A DNA stretch of 64,000 bases from assembly GCF_000968175.1 (NCBI RefSeq), contig NZ_FO704551.1, positions 1,984,001-2,048,000 on the forward strand, given 5' to 3'. Each line of letters begins with the position of its first letter. Within the stretch, counting starts at the first letter, position 1. Position numbers and translations under genes: made by a program. A model generated the notes under the pieces. The model did no database searches. It saw only the letters and a program-made list of their open reading frames with translations, and was not told the DNA's origin. Source of the DNA: Xenorhabdus poinarii G6. Lineage in GTDB: Bacteria > Pseudomonadota > Gammaproteobacteria > Enterobacterales > Enterobacteriaceae. Positions 29,211 through 40,944 of the stretch are shown here, one piece after another.

Positions 29211-29219
29211 TTTGTCTCC

Positions 29220-29609
29220 TTAGAGCCCCAATTTTTCAAATATTTTATTGAGTTTCTCTTCCAAGATGGCCGCGGTAAACGGTTTCACAACATAGCCACT
29301 GGCACCGGCCTGGGCTGCTGCAATAATGTTCTCTTTTTTCGCTTCTGCCGTTACCATCAGGACCGGTAAGGCAGCCAGTTTTTCTTCACCGCGAATCGTT
29401 TTCAGTAATTCAAGACCATCAATATTTGGCATGTTCCAGTCAGAAATAACGAAATCAAATTCGGCAGTACGCAGTTTAGTCAATGCTTCGGCTCCATCCT
29501 GCGCTTCATCTACGTTATTAAAGCCCAATTCTTTCAGTAGATTACGCACAATTCGACGCATAGTTGAAAAATCATCAACTACCAGAAATCTCAGATCCTT
29601 ACTTGCCAT
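29220..29609 (-). CDS. cheY: Chemotaxis response regulator CheY
   Basis: Single receiver-domain protein of 129 residues that signals to FliM. Start chosen at MASKDLRF, matching E. coli length; the frame extends seven codons further up. Acidic pair in V-V-D-D-F, phospho-acceptor Asp in V-I-S-D-W-N-M-P, Thr in V-T-A-E-A and Lys in Y-V-V-K-P-F are present. Confidence 0.99.
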   Translation of the reverse strand: MASKDLRFLVVDDFSTMRRIVRNLLKELGFNNVDEAQDGAEALTKLRTAEFDFVISDWNMPNIDGLELLKTIRGEEKLAALPVLMVTAEAKKENIIAAAQAGASGYVVKPFTAAILEEKLNKIFEKLGL

Positions 29610-29675
29610 AAAAACTCCTTGGAATTTCACTTACTCAGCAGCACAGCGCTGCAAAAATTAACATCAAAATAACGA

Positions 29676-30728
29676 CTAAATACGAATCGATTGCCCCGCG
29701 CTGATTTTAGCCAGCATCGTCTTACTGATTTTTTGCAGATCCATGACTTCATCCACGGCGCCTAGCTGGATCGCCGCACGTGGCATTCCAAATACCACAC
29801 AACTTTTTTCGCTTTGCGCCAGGGTATAAGCCCCTGCCTGTTTCATTTCCAGCAATCCCGCCGCGCCATCACTTCCCATACCGGTTAAAATGACACCAAC
29901 GGCATTACGCCCCGCATGTTTGGCAACCGAACGAAATAAAACATCAACCGAAGGGCGATGGCGGTTCACTGGCAATGCATTCGTTATCATGATTTGATAA
30001 TTGGCACCGCTGCGGCAAAGCTCCATATGACGATCGCCCGGCGCAATGTAAGCATGCCCCGGCAGGACACGTTCTCCATCCTCAGCTTCTTTTACCCGAA
30101 TCTGGCTAAGTTTATTGAGCCTTTCTGCAAAAGAGTGTGTGAACCCCGGAGGCATATGTTGGGTGATTAATAAAGCGGGACTGGTGACCGGCAGGGGTTG
30201 CAGCAAATTCTTGATTGCTTCTGTTCCCCCGGTAGAGGCACCGACGGCGATCAACTTTTCACTGGAGAGGAGTGGCTTGAACGTTAATGGGGCGGCACTC
30301 ACCGATGTGGAGCCTCCGGTACTGATTTTGGCCTGCGCCGCAGTGCGAATTTTTTCAGCAATTAATTCGCTATAAGCCAGCATGCCTTCACGAATACCCA
30401 GTTGTGGCTTGGTCACAAAATCCACCGCCCCCAGTTCGAGAGCCTTTAATGTGATTTCCGAGCCTTTTGCTGTCAGAGAAGATACCATCACAACCGGCAT
30501 GGGGCGTAATCGCATTAGTTTTTCAAGAAAATCAATGCCATCCATGCGAGGCATTTCAACATCCAATGTTAATACTTGTGGATTATGCTTTTTAATTAAA
30601 TCCCGGGCGACAAAGGGATCGGGTGCACAATCCACAACTTCCATATCAGGGTGACTATTGATAATTTCCCGCATGATTTGACGCATCAGCGCCGAATCAT
30701 CCACACAAAGAACAGTTATTTTATTCAT
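29676..30728 (-). CDS. cheB: Chemoreceptor methylesterase/deamidase CheB
   Basis: Removes methyl groups from chemoreceptors for adaptation. From MNKITVLCV it has 350 residues. The receiver domain ([16 protein letters not shown]) is followed by the esterase domain with G-A-S-T-G-G (catalytic Ser), T-Q-H-M-P-P-G-F and [10 protein letters not shown]. Its ATG lies inside the end of cheR (8-bp overlap), so translation is probably coupled. A longer frame upstream is cheR shadow. Confidence 0.98.
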   Translation of the reverse strand: MNKITVLCVDDSALMRQIMREIINSHPDMEVVDCAPDPFVARDLIKKHNPQVLTLDVEMPRMDGIDFLEKLMRLRPMPVVMVSSLTAKGSEITLKALELGAVDFVTKPQLGIREGMLAYSELIAEKIRTAAQAKISTGGSTSVSAAPLTFKPLLSSEKLIAVGASTGGTEAIKNLLQPLPVTSPALLITQHMPPGFTHSFAERLNKLSQIRVKEAEDGERVLPGHAYIAPGDRHMELCRSGANYQIMITNALPVNRHRPSVDVLFRSVAKHAGRNAVGVILTGMGSDGAAGLLEMKQAGAYTLAQSEKSCVVFGMPRAAIQLGAVDEVMDLQKISKTMLAKISAGQSIRI

Positions 30729-31608
30729 GACCCCTCCTTGCCCGACTGACACCGTAAACGGTCTGTCCCTGCAAGTAGAACTCTCGGCTGATTTGAGTGA
30801 CGTTTTCGGAATGCCCTGCAAAGAGCAAACCATCCGGTTTTAAGAGATTAACAAAACGGCGCAAGATCCTTTCCTGCGTCTTTTTATCAAAATAAATCAT
30901 GACATTACGGCAGAATATCGCATCAAACTTACCCTCAAGTGCCCAATCAGAATCCAATAGATTCAAGTGTTGGAAATGCACCAATCCAGAAAGTACCGGG
31001 CGCACTCGGGCATACCCTTCAAAGAGATCCACCCCTTTGAAAAAATATTTTTTCTTTTGGCTTTCACTCAGAGACTGTAATTCTTCCAGTCGATAAACAC
31101 CCTGCCGGGCTTTTTCCAGCACACTGGTATCAATATCACTACCAATGATTTTTATCCGATTTGACCGATGCCCCAGTGCATCACACAAGGTCATTGCAAT
31201 AGAATACGGCTCCTCCCCCGTTGAAGCAGCTGCACTCCAAACGCGGTATATTCCTCCCTTTTTCCGACTGGCATCTGCTGCCAGAATAGGAAAATGGTGG
31301 GCTTCCCTGAAAAATGCCGTGAGATTGGTCGTCAATGCATTAACAAACAGTTCCCATTCTTTACTGTGACTATCTTGTTCCAGAATGGACAGGTATTGAC
31401 CAAAATCATTCAACCCCAATACACGAAGCCGCCTGACTAAGCGGTTGTAGACCATCTCACGTTTATTTTTTGCCAGTACAATGCCAGCTCGTTGATAGAT
31501 AAACTGGCAGATGCGCTCAAATTGCGCATCCGACAAAGCGTGCCGCTGAAACATAAAGTTCAGCGATGCGGTAGCATCAGTATCTGAAGCTATTAAGTTA
31601 GATTTCAT
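30721..31608 (-). CDS. cheR: Chemoreceptor methyltransferase CheR
   Basis: SAM-dependent methylation of receptor glutamates. 295 residues: N-terminal helical domain and methyltransferase domain with [17 protein letters not shown] and [11 protein letters not shown]. It follows the first chemoreceptor gene by 6 bp. Only one of the two receptors here keeps the C-terminal pentapeptide tether that CheR binds. Confidence 0.98.
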   Translation of the reverse strand: MKSNLIASDTDATASLNFMFQRHALSDAQFERICQFIYQRAGIVLAKNKREMVYNRLVRRLRVLGLNDFGQYLSILEQDSHSKEWELFVNALTTNLTAFFREAHHFPILAADASRKKGGIYRVWSAAASTGEEPYSIAMTLCDALGHRSNRIKIIGSDIDTSVLEKARQGVYRLEELQSLSESQKKKYFFKGVDLFEGYARVRPVLSGLVHFQHLNLLDSDWALEGKFDAIFCRNVMIYFDKKTQERILRRFVNLLKPDGLLFAGHSENVTQISREFYLQGQTVYGVSRARRGHE

Positions 31609-31614
31609 CTGATC

Positions 31615-33246
31615 TCAGCGCATTTGGCTTACAACATGCTCATTAGTCATGTTTGACGCAGAGGATGTTGGGTCATCGTGCTCATACTCCACACTTTTAG
31701 GCAACTCAAACTGAGCCACGGTTTTCACTAAAATATCTGCCTTATCTTCAAGAGCAGAAGCCGCAGCAGCAGATTGTTCCACCAATGCCGCATTTTGTTG
31801 TGTCACTTGATCCATTTGGCTGACGGCCTGGGCAACTTGGTGAATACCGCGACTTTGTTCATCAGAAGCAGCAGCGATTTCCGCCATTAAGTCAGTGACT
31901 TGATTTACCGATCTAACCAGCTCATCCATCGTTTTCCCTGCATTGTTAACCAGCGCTGAACCCTGATTAACACGATGGACAGATTCATCAATTAAGGTTT
32001 TGATCTCTTTCGCGGCTTCAGCACTACGCTGAGCTAGATCGCGTACTTCACCGGCGACCACAGAGAATCCTCGCCCCTGCTCACCCGCACGCGCCGCTTC
32101 GACAGCCGCATTCAGTGCCAAGATGTTGGTCTGGAAGGCGATGCCATCAATAACGCTGATGATCGCACTGATTTTTTTCGAGCTGTTGGCAATTTCATCC
32201 ATCGTTGCCACCACACTGGTGGTCAATTCCCCACCTTTTGATGCGGTCTGAGAAGCTGAGACGGCCAATTCACTGGCCTGACGCGCATTTTCTGCGTTCT
32301 GTTTAACCGTCACCGTCAACTCTTCCATACTGGCCGCAGTTTCTTCCAGTGATGCGGCTTGTTGTTCTGTACGTGAAGATAAATCCGTATTGCCCTGTGT
32401 GATTTCCTGAATACCAGAATACATTTGATGCGTGTTCTCACGCACAGACGCAATGGATTTGATTAATGATGTCTGCATATCACGCAGTTTTCGGAAAATG
32501 TCACCAATTTCATCATGGGTGGTGACAGCAACCTCTTTATCCAGGCGGCCTTCTGCAACATCCTGAAAGCAGACGCTCATATTCGAAAACGGTCTCAGCA
32601 GGTGACGCCTCAACCACCAATGTGCCGCGGCTGAAACCACGAACACCATCAAGATCGAGCCAAAGAACATGGCAATGGACACATCGTAGTAAAATTCGCC
32701 ATCAGAAACCGCTTTTCCAATGTTATAGGCGAGGTATTGCATATAGTTGTTATAGGCAATCTCCATCTTACGCTGGTAATCTTCTGTAGGTTGATCAAGG
32801 AAAGCCTGAAAATCACCGTCATAGAGGTACATTTTTATTTCTTGTAATGCATTGATATATTCTTGGTAAGCCTGTTTAACCTCAGACAATAAAGCCGCAC
32901 TCTTGTCATTTTTCTCTATCTGAGGCAATGCACTAAATTCGGCAAAACTTCGGCTCGCTTCATTCAGTGAACTTTTAAGCAATGCTTCCATCACCTCTAT
33001 TTGTGACTGCGGCTGTCCTACTTTCTGAGCAATGGCGATTTTGTTCAGAGTATTACGCGTTTGTAACAATGCCGCCCAACTCAAGCCAAGGGTATCTCTC
33101 CGCTGAGTTCCCAGATCAATTCTTTCAATATATGACTGATCTGTATGAATTATTCCCAGAGATAAACCACTCGAAATAATTTGCATAACACAAAACATCA
33201 TCAGTAACAGATACAAACTGGTTGATATGCGAAGCCTGCTTAACAT
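31615..33246 (-). CDS. Methyl-accepting chemotaxis protein (Tsr/Tar type, no NWETF tail)
   Basis: 543-residue transmembrane chemoreceptor. TM1 about 9-31, a four-helix-bundle periplasmic sensor with Arg in [12 protein letters not shown] (the amino-acid-binding region of Tsr/Tar), TM2 about 188-211, HAMP about 212-265, then the signalling hairpin with the invariant tip [18 protein letters not shown]. The tail ends H-V-V-S-Q-M-R and lacks the NWETF pentapeptide, so it may need the partner receptor for efficient methylation. A perfect 8-bp hairpin (33263-33283) lies between the two receptor genes. Confidence 0.95.
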   Translation of the reverse strand: MLSRLRISTSLYLLLMMFCVMQIISSGLSLGIIHTDQSYIERIDLGTQRRDTLGLSWAALLQTRNTLNKIAIAQKVGQPQSQIEVMEALLKSSLNEASRSFAEFSALPQIEKNDKSAALLSEVKQAYQEYINALQEIKMYLYDGDFQAFLDQPTEDYQRKMEIAYNNYMQYLAYNIGKAVSDGEFYYDVSIAMFFGSILMVFVVSAAAHWWLRRHLLRPFSNMSVCFQDVAEGRLDKEVAVTTHDEIGDIFRKLRDMQTSLIKSIASVRENTHQMYSGIQEITQGNTDLSSRTEQQAASLEETAASMEELTVTVKQNAENARQASELAVSASQTASKGGELTTSVVATMDEIANSSKKISAIISVIDGIAFQTNILALNAAVEAARAGEQGRGFSVVAGEVRDLAQRSAEAAKEIKTLIDESVHRVNQGSALVNNAGKTMDELVRSVNQVTDLMAEIAAASDEQSRGIHQVAQAVSQMDQVTQQNAALVEQSAAAASALEDKADILVKTVAQFELPKSVEYEHDDPTSSASNMTNEHVVSQMR

Positions 33247-33302
33247 GTAATCACCTCGTTTAACGGCTGCGTTATGCAGCCGTGGTTATCGCTATTATTT
33301 TT

Positions 33303-35006
33303 TTAGAATGTTTCCCAATTGGATGGGTCTTCCACACTACTGTTTTTTTTCAGCGCGGGAGTATTCGTTTTATTAGCTGGCGGGGTTGACGATTTACTCA
33401 TCAATAAAACTTCATGTTTTTTATTTTCAGAGGGTATCCTTTCTGCCTGCTCCGGGAGCTGAAATAACGCGACAGCTTTGGTCAATATCTTAGCTTGCTC
33501 TTCTAAAGCCGCCGCCGCCGCCGCAGATTGTTCAACCAGTGACGCGTTTTGTTGGGTCACTTTGTCCATTTCAGAAATAGCTACGCCAACCTGGGTAATT
33601 CCCCGACTTTGCTCATCAGATGCCGAGGCTATTTCTCCCATGATGTCAGTCACGCGGGTCACAGAATCGACTATCTTATGCATGGTTTCACCCGCACTGC
33701 CGACCAGTTCGGAGCCTGTATCTGTACGGCTAACCGAGTCTTCAATCAATGTTTTGATCTCTTTGGCCGCTTCTGCACTGCGTTGAGCCAAATTGCGGAC
33801 TTCACCGGCAACCACAGCAAAACCACGTCCATGCTCGCCAGCACGGGCTGCTTCGACAGCCGCATTCAGTGCAAGAATGTTGGTTTGGAAAGCAATGGCA
33901 TCAATCACGCCGGTGATATCGGAGATTTTGCGAGAGCTGTCTGCAATTTCATGCATTGTCTGAACGACATTGGCGACGACTTTGCCTCCCTGGCGAGCGA
34001 TCTCGGACGCATTGTCAGCCAGGTTACTGGCTTGACGAGCATTGTCAGCATTCTGTTTGACGGTGGCCGTCAACTGTTCCATGCTGGCAGCGGTTTCTTC
34101 CAAAGAAGCCACCTGCTGCTCAGTACGAGAAGAAAGATCGTTGTTACCCGCAGCAATTTCACTCGTACCGGTATAGATGGTTTCGGTGCTCTGATGGACG
34201 CTTTTGACCGTATTGATCAACTCGATTTGCATGTGTTTAAGACCAATAGCCAACATGCCCATTTCATTACGACCGGAGACGGTGATTGTTTGGGTCAGAT
34301 CCCCTCTTGAGAAAGCTTTAATGTTGTCCAGCAGTTTGTGCAATGGATCAATCAATGCCTTGCGCAAGCCAATCCAGCTGATAGTCATCACACCCAACAA
34401 CAACACAAATAAAAAGATCAAGCTGATGATAATGTTACGATAAGCAGTATCGGCTGCATGAGATATTTCGTCATACAACTTGTCATTCTGGTTCAGATAA
34501 AATGTGTATTCCGTCGCGAACGCATTCTGTAAGCCGGTCGTGGGTTGCTCAAAAAAGCTTTTATAATCTTTTTTGAGCAACATGGTTTCCAGCTCTTTCA
34601 ACGCATGGAGGTAGTCTTGGTGAGTTTGGACTAATTTTTGAAAATGCGCTGCATTATGTGACACCAACTTTGGCAATTGCTCAAGCTGTTCAAAACCGCG
34701 CTCCCCACGGGAGAGGTTAACCTTAGCTTCCTCCCAGATATCATCAAGGGAATACTCACTATCAATATTACGATCTTTCATTATCAGCACTAAACCAATA
34801 CGGTTCAGGTTATTACGAGCCTGAAGCAGGTTAATCCAGCTTTCGTCCAATAATTTTTGCCGCACACGCAATTGATCCATCAGGTCAAACGCTTCTGTAT
34901 CCTTCTTCAACCCATTAAAGAACAGACCCCCTGATATAAATTGCAGAGCACCAAACAATATGATGACTGAGATAAGCCCCGTCACTATCTTCATTCGGTT
35001 AAACAT
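33303..35006 (-). CDS. Methyl-accepting chemotaxis protein (Tsr/Tar type, NWETF tail)
   Basis: 567-residue chemoreceptor with the same layout: TM1 about 8-31, periplasmic sensor with [17 protein letters not shown]2 about 190-212, HAMP, and the signalling domain with [11 protein letters not shown]. The last five residues are N-W-E-T-F, the E. coli-type tether for CheR and CheB. A sigma-28 promoter stands 35 bp upstream. The two receptors look like paralogues from a tandem duplication; ligand is unknown, amino acids being the family default. Confidence 0.95.
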   Translation of the reverse strand: MFNRMKIVTGLISVIILFGALQFISGGLFFNGLKKDTEAFDLMDQLRVRQKLLDESWINLLQARNNLNRIGLVLIMKDRNIDSEYSLDDIWEEAKVNLSRGERGFEQLEQLPKLVSHNAAHFQKLVQTHQDYLHALKELETMLLKKDYKSFFEQPTTGLQNAFATEYTFYLNQNDKLYDEISHAADTAYRNIIISLIFLFVLLLGVMTISWIGLRKALIDPLHKLLDNIKAFSRGDLTQTITVSGRNEMGMLAIGLKHMQIELINTVKSVHQSTETIYTGTSEIAAGNNDLSSRTEQQVASLEETAASMEQLTATVKQNADNARQASNLADNASEIARQGGKVVANVVQTMHEIADSSRKISDITGVIDAIAFQTNILALNAAVEAARAGEHGRGFAVVAGEVRNLAQRSAEAAKEIKTLIEDSVSRTDTGSELVGSAGETMHKIVDSVTRVTDIMGEIASASDEQSRGITQVGVAISEMDKVTQQNASLVEQSAAAAAALEEQAKILTKAVALFQLPEQAERIPSENKKHEVLLMSKSSTPPANKTNTPALKKNSSVEDPSNWETF

Positions 35007-35040
35007 GACTTCCCTTTTTTAATAAATTGCTATGCCAGAG

Positions 35041-35067
35041 TTATCGGCATAATTAAAGGGAACTTTA
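35041..35067 (-). promoter_or_regulatory. FliA (sigma-28) promoter of the receptor-cheRBYZ operon
   Basis: On the minus strand: TAAAGTTC, 11 bp, GCCGATAA, one mismatch over both elements. It lies between cheW and the NWETF receptor gene, so receptor-cheR-cheB-cheY-cheZ can be transcribed separately from motAB-cheAW. Confidence 0.92.
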
Positions 35068-35153
35068 CGGGTAATTCTAAAAATTGATTTTTTACAGCAT
35101 TTCTTTGATCTCAAACAAAAGGGCTGCTGTTTTCTATTTCAGCAGCCGCAAAA

Positions 35154-35651
35154 TTACCCTTTGGCGACGGTATCAACTAGCGCCATTTCTTCACTGTTGA
35201 GCAGTTTTTCAATATCAACCAAAATCAACATCCGCTCATCAAGAGAACCCAGTCCCGTCAGGTATTCCGTTGATAAAGTGACCGCAAATTCTGGTGCAGG
35301 GCAAATCTGATTGTCTTTCAGGGACAACACGTCAGACACACCGTCAACCACAATGCCAACAACACGATTAACTAAGTTCAGGACAATCACTACGGTATTA
35401 TCGTTATATGTGACATTTTCCTGCGAGAATTTGATGCGCAAATCGATGATAGGCACAATGACTCCGCGCAGGTTGGTGATCCCTTTAATAAAAGCAGGCG
35501 TATTCGCAATACGGGTCACTTGGTCATAACCCCGGATTTCCTGTACTTTTAATATTTCAATTCCATACTCTTCGTCACCCAAGGTGAAAACCAGATATTC
35601 CTTTCCGGTTGTTTCGCCCGATAATTTACTGAGTTCTTCTATGGCTGACAT
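35154..35651 (-). CDS. cheW: Chemotaxis coupling protein CheW
   Basis: Links receptors to CheA. 165 residues with [20 protein letters not shown] and [13 protein letters not shown]. It lies 92 bp after cheA on the same strand. Confidence 0.98.
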   Translation of the reverse strand: MSAIEELSKLSGETTGKEYLVFTLGDEEYGIEILKVQEIRGYDQVTRIANTPAFIKGITNLRGVIVPIIDLRIKFSQENVTYNDNTVVIVLNLVNRVVGIVVDGVSDVLSLKDNQICPAPEFAVTLSTEYLTGLGSLDERMLILVDIEKLLNSEEMALVDTVAKG

Positions 35652-35743
35652 GATGTTACCTTTTAGTGTGAGATGACTTTAGCCTTCGTCCTTCAAGCGG
35701 CTCATTGGTGATGAAACCGCAATTTGAAATCAATTGGATATAC

Positions 35744-37972
35744 TTATTTGTTGTTCACCAAGTCCACTTTGCGTTCAGCCAACTGTTCATGGTTAAGCTT
35801 CTGCAAAGCAGGAATATCAATGATAAGCGCGACACTGCCATCGCCCATAATGGTGGCTGCCGAAATACCCGGTACTTTGCGGTAATTACTTTCAATATTT
35901 TTAACGACCACTTGATGCTGGCCGACCAGTTTATCCACCAGCAATGCATAGCGACGTCCGGCGCTCTGCACGATGACCGCAATGCCTTTCGTGGGATCAG
36001 TCACGCCATTTGGAATATCGAATATGCGATACAATTCAAGCAGCGGTAAATATTCACCACGTACCTGCAAGAGTTTTTCATCCCCGGCCAACGGATAGAT
36101 ATCTTCATCTTGTGGCTGCAATGAACTGACCACGGCACTTAATGGCAGAATGAAAACTTCACCATTAACTTTGACTGACATTCCATCCAGTATCGCTAAT
36201 GTCAGGGGCAGTAAAATGCGAATGATGGTCCCCTTCCCTTCCTGGAAACTAATCTGGATTTGCCCGCCCATATCCTGAATATTGCGCTTGACCACATCCA
36301 TACCGACCCCACGGCCAGAAACATCTGTGACCACTTCTGCGGTCGAGAAACCGGGAGCAAAAATCAGCATCGCTACTTCTTCGTTGCTCATATTTTCACT
36401 CACGTTCAGACCCTGAGATTGTGCTTTTGTCAAGATCTTCTCACGATTTAGCCCTGCGCCATCATCAATCACTTCAATACAGATGTTTCCACCCTGATGT
36501 TCAGCAGCCAGCGTCAAATTGCCCGTTTCTGATTTTCCAGCCGCCAGACGTTTTTCCGGGCTTTCGATACCGTGGTCAAGGCTGTTACGTACCAGATGTG
36601 TCAGAGGATCGATAATCCGCTCAATCAAACTCTTATCCAGCTCTGTCGAACTGCCAATCAGGGTCAATTCTACTTTCTTATTGAGTTTCCCGGCCAAATC
36701 CCGGACTAAACGCGGATAACGGCTAAAAACGTACTCCATCGGCATCATGCGGATCGACATAACGGATTCTTGCAAATCGCGGGAATTTCGTTGCAATTGG
36801 GCCATACAACTCAGTAATTCACTGTGTTTTGTTGGTTCCAAACCGTTACAGTGTTGCGCCAACATCGATTGGGTAATGACCAGCTCTCCCACCAAGTTGA
36901 TGAGCTGATCAACTTTTTCAACCGCAACACGGATACTGGAGGATTCTGCCCGTTGGCGCGGCGATCCCGCCGCCGGACGGGGAGCCGGACGGCCAATTTC
37001 ATGCACATCTATTTTTTTCGGCGTATTCAGCGATTGTGGCTTATTTGTATTGACTGCTGTGGTAATCTCTACTGCCGCATTTTTTACTGGATGATCGGTG
37101 ACAACCTGATTATCTGCGATATTATTTTCTGGCGCGGTTTTTGCTATCTCACTTTCAGCTACCGTGTCTTGTTCTGTTTCAGTGTGCGTACTTTCCGGCT
37201 CAGATTCATTCGTGGGTAAAAACGTGATTTGCTCAGGTTCAACCACAAAGCACAATACAGCCGTGATATCATCTTCGGTTGCAGAAGTGAGCAATGATGC
37301 TTCCAGACTGTTTGTGGTCTGCTCGACATCATAAATCTCACCAAGATGCCCCAGCTCCTCCTTCATTAAACTGACTTCACGTTCTTTTAATCCAGATAAA
37401 TGAATACGGATCCGACCATGATCGGATTTGTTTGCCGAAGCGGGTTTTTCTTTCGTCAGGTTTTCTTCAGACGGCGCTAATGCGACGACTTGTTTTTCCA
37501 CAGATTCGTTTACAACGTCTTCCGTGGCACCTTCAGCCTGGCTTCCCGATGTTGCGGCAAAAAACTCTTCTTCCTGCCGCTCTTGCTGGAGTTCTGATGC
37601 AAGCTGACGCAGTGTCTCGCAGATATAATTGAATGTATCTTCATCCGGCTCCTGAGAACTTTTATAGGCATCCAATTGTTGCTGCATAATATCTTTCGCT
37701 TCTAAAAACAGGTTGATAATGTCAATAGTCAAACGTATTTCGTCACGTCTGGCACTATCGAGCAGATTTTCTAAAACGTGCGTAGTCTGTTGCAGTTTAG
37801 TAAAACCAAAAGTCGCAGCACCTCCCTTAATGGAATGGGCGCTGCGAAATATTGCATTTAACTGCTCAGAATCAGGTTCGTCGGCATTGAGCAGTAATAA
37901 ATGCTGCTCCATATCGTCTAATAGTTCATCTGCTTCATCGAAGAAAGTTTGATAAAACGCGGTAATATCCAT
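35744..37972 (-). CDS. cheA: Chemotaxis histidine kinase CheA
   Basis: Kinase that phosphorylates CheY and CheB. 742 residues, about 90 longer than E. coli CheA. P1 (Hpt) holds the phospho-His at residue 46 in S-A-H-S-I-K-G-G; P2 lies near 190-260; P3 dimerisation has L-V-G-E-L-V-I-T-Q-S-M-L. P4 carries H-L-V-R-N-S-L-D-H-G-I-E (N box), D-D-G-A-G-L and G-R-G-V-G-M-D-V-V; P5 is CheW-like. The extra length lies in the acidic linkers around P2 (about 130-190 and 265-345). The ATG is 6 bp after motB. Confidence 0.98.
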   Translation of the reverse strand: MDITAFYQTFFDEADELLDDMEQHLLLLNADEPDSEQLNAIFRSAHSIKGGAATFGFTKLQQTTHVLENLLDSARRDEIRLTIDIINLFLEAKDIMQQQLDAYKSSQEPDEDTFNYICETLRQLASELQQERQEEEFFAATSGSQAEGATEDVVNESVEKQVVALAPSEENLTKEKPASANKSDHGRIRIHLSGLKEREVSLMKEELGHLGEIYDVEQTTNSLEASLLTSATEDDITAVLCFVVEPEQITFLPTNESEPESTHTETEQDTVAESEIAKTAPENNIADNQVVTDHPVKNAAVEITTAVNTNKPQSLNTPKKIDVHEIGRPAPRPAAGSPRQRAESSSIRVAVEKVDQLINLVGELVITQSMLAQHCNGLEPTKHSELLSCMAQLQRNSRDLQESVMSIRMMPMEYVFSRYPRLVRDLAGKLNKKVELTLIGSSTELDKSLIERIIDPLTHLVRNSLDHGIESPEKRLAAGKSETGNLTLAAEHQGGNICIEVIDDGAGLNREKILTKAQSQGLNVSENMSNEEVAMLIFAPGFSTAEVVTDVSGRGVGMDVVKRNIQDMGGQIQISFQEGKGTIIRILLPLTLAILDGMSVKVNGEVFILPLSAVVSSLQPQDEDIYPLAGDEKLLQVRGEYLPLLELYRIFDIPNGVTDPTKGIAVIVQSAGRRYALLVDKLVGQHQVVVKNIESNYRKVPGISAATIMGDGSVALIIDIPALQKLNHEQLAERKVDLVNNK

Positions 37973-37978
37973 CGTTCT

Positions 37979-38992
37979 TTACTCTGTCATCTTAGTATCA
38001 CTCGGCGAATCAGCCGGTAGCTGTTTCGATTTTGTGATATCATGTTTTATGATCACATGGGATTGCTCGGTAGGTTGCTGAGCAGTCGCTCCCTGATTCG
38101 AATCCATTCTGATGACGTCTTGCATATCCATACTATTGTTCGCGGTCATAGCGTTACCACCACTGTTCTCCTGCTCAATCCTCTTTTCTGCCTCTTTGTT
38201 CAGTACAACAATACTGATACGACGGTTAACCGGCGCATTAGGATCGATATCCTTCTGCATACTGACAGTCGATGCCATACCGACAACCCGTAACACTTTA
38301 GCCTCATCCAGACCGCCTATCAGCAATTCCCGCCTTGACGCATTGGCACGATCAGAAGAAAGCTCCCAGTTACTGTAACCTCGCTGACCATTGGCATACG
38401 GTAAACTATCGGTATGACCAGAAAGGCTAATTTTGTTTGGAATATCGTTCAAAATCGGTGCAATTGCCCGCAAAATGTTACTCATATAACTTTCAACTTT
38501 GGCACTGCCAATCATGAACATCGGGCGATTTTCCCGATCAATAATCTGAATGCGCAAACCTTCATCCATCATGTCAATCAAGAGATGGGGACGCAGCTCT
38601 TTAAGGCGAGGATCAGTAATGATTAATTGATCAAGCTGCTGGCGTAACCGATTCAGGCGATGCTTTTCTTGATTACGTTCAACAACCTTTAATTGGTGGA
38701 AAACTTCCCCATCCTGCTGGAAAATGTCACTTCCTCCCCCCGGAATAGGGTTGCTATTATCACTACTTTTTTGTCCCTTATTGAAGGCTACCTGTAAGGG
38801 AGTACGGAAATATTCTGCAATCGTCGTTAATTCCTGAGGGCTGGCAATGGATATCAACCACATCACCAAAAAGAACGCCATCATTGCCGTCATAAAATCA
38901 GCATAAGCAATTTTCCATGATCCTCCACTATGGCCTGGAGCATGTTTTTTGCGCTTTTTTATTCTGACAACGGAAACATTATTCGTTCTCAT
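37979..38992 (-). CDS. motB: Flagellar stator protein MotB
   Basis: Stator subunit anchoring to peptidoglycan. 337 residues: basic N-terminus, one membrane helix with the proton-binding Asp32 in [12 protein letters not shown], plug region, and an OmpA-like C-domain with L-S-G-H-T-D and N-R-R-I-S-I-V-V-L. Two bases separate it from motA. Confidence 0.98.
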   Translation of the reverse strand: MRTNNVSVVRIKKRKKHAPGHSGGSWKIAYADFMTAMMAFFLVMWLISIASPQELTTIAEYFRTPLQVAFNKGQKSSDNSNPIPGGGSDIFQQDGEVFHQLKVVERNQEKHRLNRLRQQLDQLIITDPRLKELRPHLLIDMMDEGLRIQIIDRENRPMFMIGSAKVESYMSNILRAIAPILNDIPNKISLSGHTDSLPYANGQRGYSNWELSSDRANASRRELLIGGLDEAKVLRVVGMASTVSMQKDIDPNAPVNRRISIVVLNKEAEKRIEQENSGGNAMTANNSMDMQDVIRMDSNQGATAQQPTEQSHVIIKHDITKSKQLPADSPSDTKMTE

Positions 38993-38994
38993 CG

Positions 38995-39876
38995 TTATTC
39001 TTCTACTTCTTGTTGTACAGGAGATTTAACCCGACGAACATGTTCCTCAAGTTCAGTGAATGAGGGGCGATCGGTAAGGAATAATGTTTTCCGACCAAAT
39101 TCAACCGCAATTTGTGGTGCATAACCATGTAAACTGGAAAGCAAAGTCACCTTGATGCATTGCATCATTTTGATCTGTTCGCTACTGCGTTGACGAAGTA
39201 AGGTCGCCAATGGAGAAACAAAACCATAAGCTAACAAGATCCCCAGAAATGTTCCCACCATCGCATGTGCGATCAATGCCCCCAGTTCTCCTGCCGGACG
39301 ATCCGCTGCTCCGAGTGCATTAACAACGCCCATCACAGCAGCCACAATCCCGAAAGCAGGCAGTGAATCCCCGACCATCGCCAGACTGGTTGCTGGTATC
39401 TCACTTTCCTGCTCGTAAGTTTCAATTTCTTCATCCATCAAGGCCTCGATTTCATGAGGATTCATGTTACCGCTGATAATCAGGCGCATATAGTCAGTGA
39501 GGAAATCCATCAGATACTGATCTTTCAACAAACGGGGATACTGTGAAAAGATGTCGCTTTGCCGTGGATTTTCAATATCTCGCTCCAAAGCCAGTAGCCC
39601 TTGTTGGCGAGATTTGAACAACAGGCGGAATTGCAACGCCATGAGATCCATATACATCGCCTTATTGTATTTTGATCTGCGCAATACTTTTGGTAAAACA
39701 CGCAGTGTTGCCTTTATCGCCTTGCCATTATTGCCTACGATAAAAGCGCCAATTCCAGCACCTGCAATAATTAAAAATTCCGCCGGCTGATAAAGTGCGC
39801 CCATATGACCACCGACAAGCAGGTAGCCACCGAGTACCGCACTAAAAACCACGATATATCCTAAAAGTACTAACAC
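38995..39876 (-). CDS. motA: Flagellar stator protein MotA
   Basis: Stator ion-channel subunit of 293 residues with four membrane helices; starts at GTG ([10 protein letters not shown]). Conserved charged loop ([10 protein letters not shown]) and [13 protein letters not shown] motif. First gene of motAB-cheAW, 130 bp after flhC. No sigma-28 site could be recognised in that gap. Confidence 0.98.
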   Translation of the reverse strand: MLVLLGYIVVFSAVLGGYLLVGGHMGALYQPAEFLIIAGAGIGAFIVGNNGKAIKATLRVLPKVLRRSKYNKAMYMDLMALQFRLLFKSRQQGLLALERDIENPRQSDIFSQYPRLLKDQYLMDFLTDYMRLIISGNMNPHEIEALMDEEIETYEQESEIPATSLAMVGDSLPAFGIVAAVMGVVNALGAADRPAGELGALIAHAMVGTFLGILLAYGFVSPLATLLRQRSSEQIKMMQCIKVTLLSSLHGYAPQIAVEFGRKTLFLTDRPSFTELEEHVRRVKSPVQQEVEE

Positions 39877-39952
39877 GCGATATCCTTTAGCTTAGTTGGT
39901 GAGCAGATAGGATTTAAACAGGCAAATTGACAAATGAAGAAGGGTGAGATAA

Positions 39953-39987
39953 CAGGTTACAGAGTCTGTGATCAAGCCTGTAACCTG
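39953..39987. other. Strong hairpin between flhC and motA
   Basis: CAGGTTACAG and CTGTAACCTG form a perfect 10-bp stem around a 15-base loop. No T tract follows on the minus strand, so this is not a classical terminator. It may mark an mRNA-processing site or a partial attenuator between flhDC and motA. Confidence 0.5.
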
Positions 39988-40006
39988 CACTTTACTTCCT
40001 CATTAT

Positions 40007-40588
40007 TCACATAGCTTGCTGAGCAAATCCATCCAGCAGTTGTGAATTAGTATCGGCAGGTTGAGAGGAAAGTTTACGTTTTTTTACTGCCCGTGAAGGC
40101 GGCTGGCAAAGACTACAAACAAAGCTATTGACTGGTTGGTGAGCGTGCGTAATGAATGTCCCGCCACAGCAACGACATTGCGTTGGCTGTAGCATGCCAC
40201 TGTCAACAAAACGCACCAATGTCCAGGCTCTGGTTAATGCCAGAACAGGCCCTCCCTCACTACTCGGAGGACATTGTTCAAGGTACAGCCGATAGGCTTT
40301 GACAACCACCTCTACACCTTCACAATGTCCACTTTTCAACAGAAAACGGTAAGCATTGTAGAACATTGACGAATGGATATTCTGTTCCCAAGTCATAAAC
40401 CAATCCGTCGAAAAAGGTAGCATCCCCTTAGGAGGAGGACTTCCCCGCAATTCTTTATACAACCGGATCAAGCGACCTCTGCTCAGCTGAGTTTCACTTT
40501 CAAGCATCTGCAATCGCGCACCTAATGTGATGAGTTCCATTGCCAGCTGAATATCTTTCGCTTCCTGAACAATACTTTTCTCAACCAT
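40007..40588 (-). CDS. flhC: Flagellar master regulator subunit FlhC
   Basis: With FlhD forms FlhD4C2, which activates class 2 flagellar promoters. 193 residues, as in enterobacteria. Its zinc site is visible: Q-C-R-C-C-G-G near residue 137 and C-S-L-C near 158. N-terminus [16 protein letters not shown]. Two bases separate it from flhD. Confidence 0.98.
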   Translation of the reverse strand: MVEKSIVQEAKDIQLAMELITLGARLQMLESETQLSRGRLIRLYKELRGSPPPKGMLPFSTDWFMTWEQNIHSSMFYNAYRFLLKSGHCEGVEVVVKAYRLYLEQCPPSSEGGPVLALTRAWTLVRFVDSGMLQPTQCRCCGGTFITHAHQPVNSFVCSLCQPPSRAVKKRKLSSQPADTNSQLLDGFAQQAM

Positions 40589-40590
40589 CT

Positions 40591-40944
40591 TTACGCTCTT
40601 TTTTTCTTGATTGAAGTGTCATCCTGGGAAGATAACTGCTGAAAAAGGTGAGTCGATAGCAAGATACCTGTATGAATTTGTTGCAGATCGTCTACCCGCG
40701 ATTCCTTAGTTAACTGCTGTACGGTTTCGTGGTCTTCAAACCGAAAGTGGCAAATCAGTTGGTTTGTTTCGGCCAATTTTACTAACTGAGGTAATGTTAG
40801 CTCGGCCAATGTATCAGCCATCGATTCACTAATACCTAAACGGAACATCGCAGATGCTTTCTCATGGTTTATTAGCCGTTGTGCTAAAAGCAAATACGAT
40901 AAATTTATGTCATAAATATGTTTGAGCAATTCAACCGTACTCAT
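40591..40944 (-). CDS. flhD: Flagellar master regulator subunit FlhD
   Basis: Partner of FlhC in the top-level motility regulator. Start chosen at MSTVELLKH (117 residues, the family length); the frame continues 12 codons up but that part is not conserved. [15 protein letters not shown] and [14 protein letters not shown] are typical, as is the tail K-K-K-R-A. Confidence 0.98.
   Translation of the reverse strand: MSTVELLKHIYDINLSYLLLAQRLINHEKASAMFRLGISESMADTLAELTLPQLVKLAETNQLICHFRFEDHETVQQLTKESRVDDLQQIHTGILLSTHLFQQLSSQDDTSIKKKRA

Noticed and set aside
33549..34310. Long open frame (253 codons) on the plus strand
   Set aside because: It is antisense to the strongly conserved receptor signalling domain; the frame is open only because of that gene's codon use.
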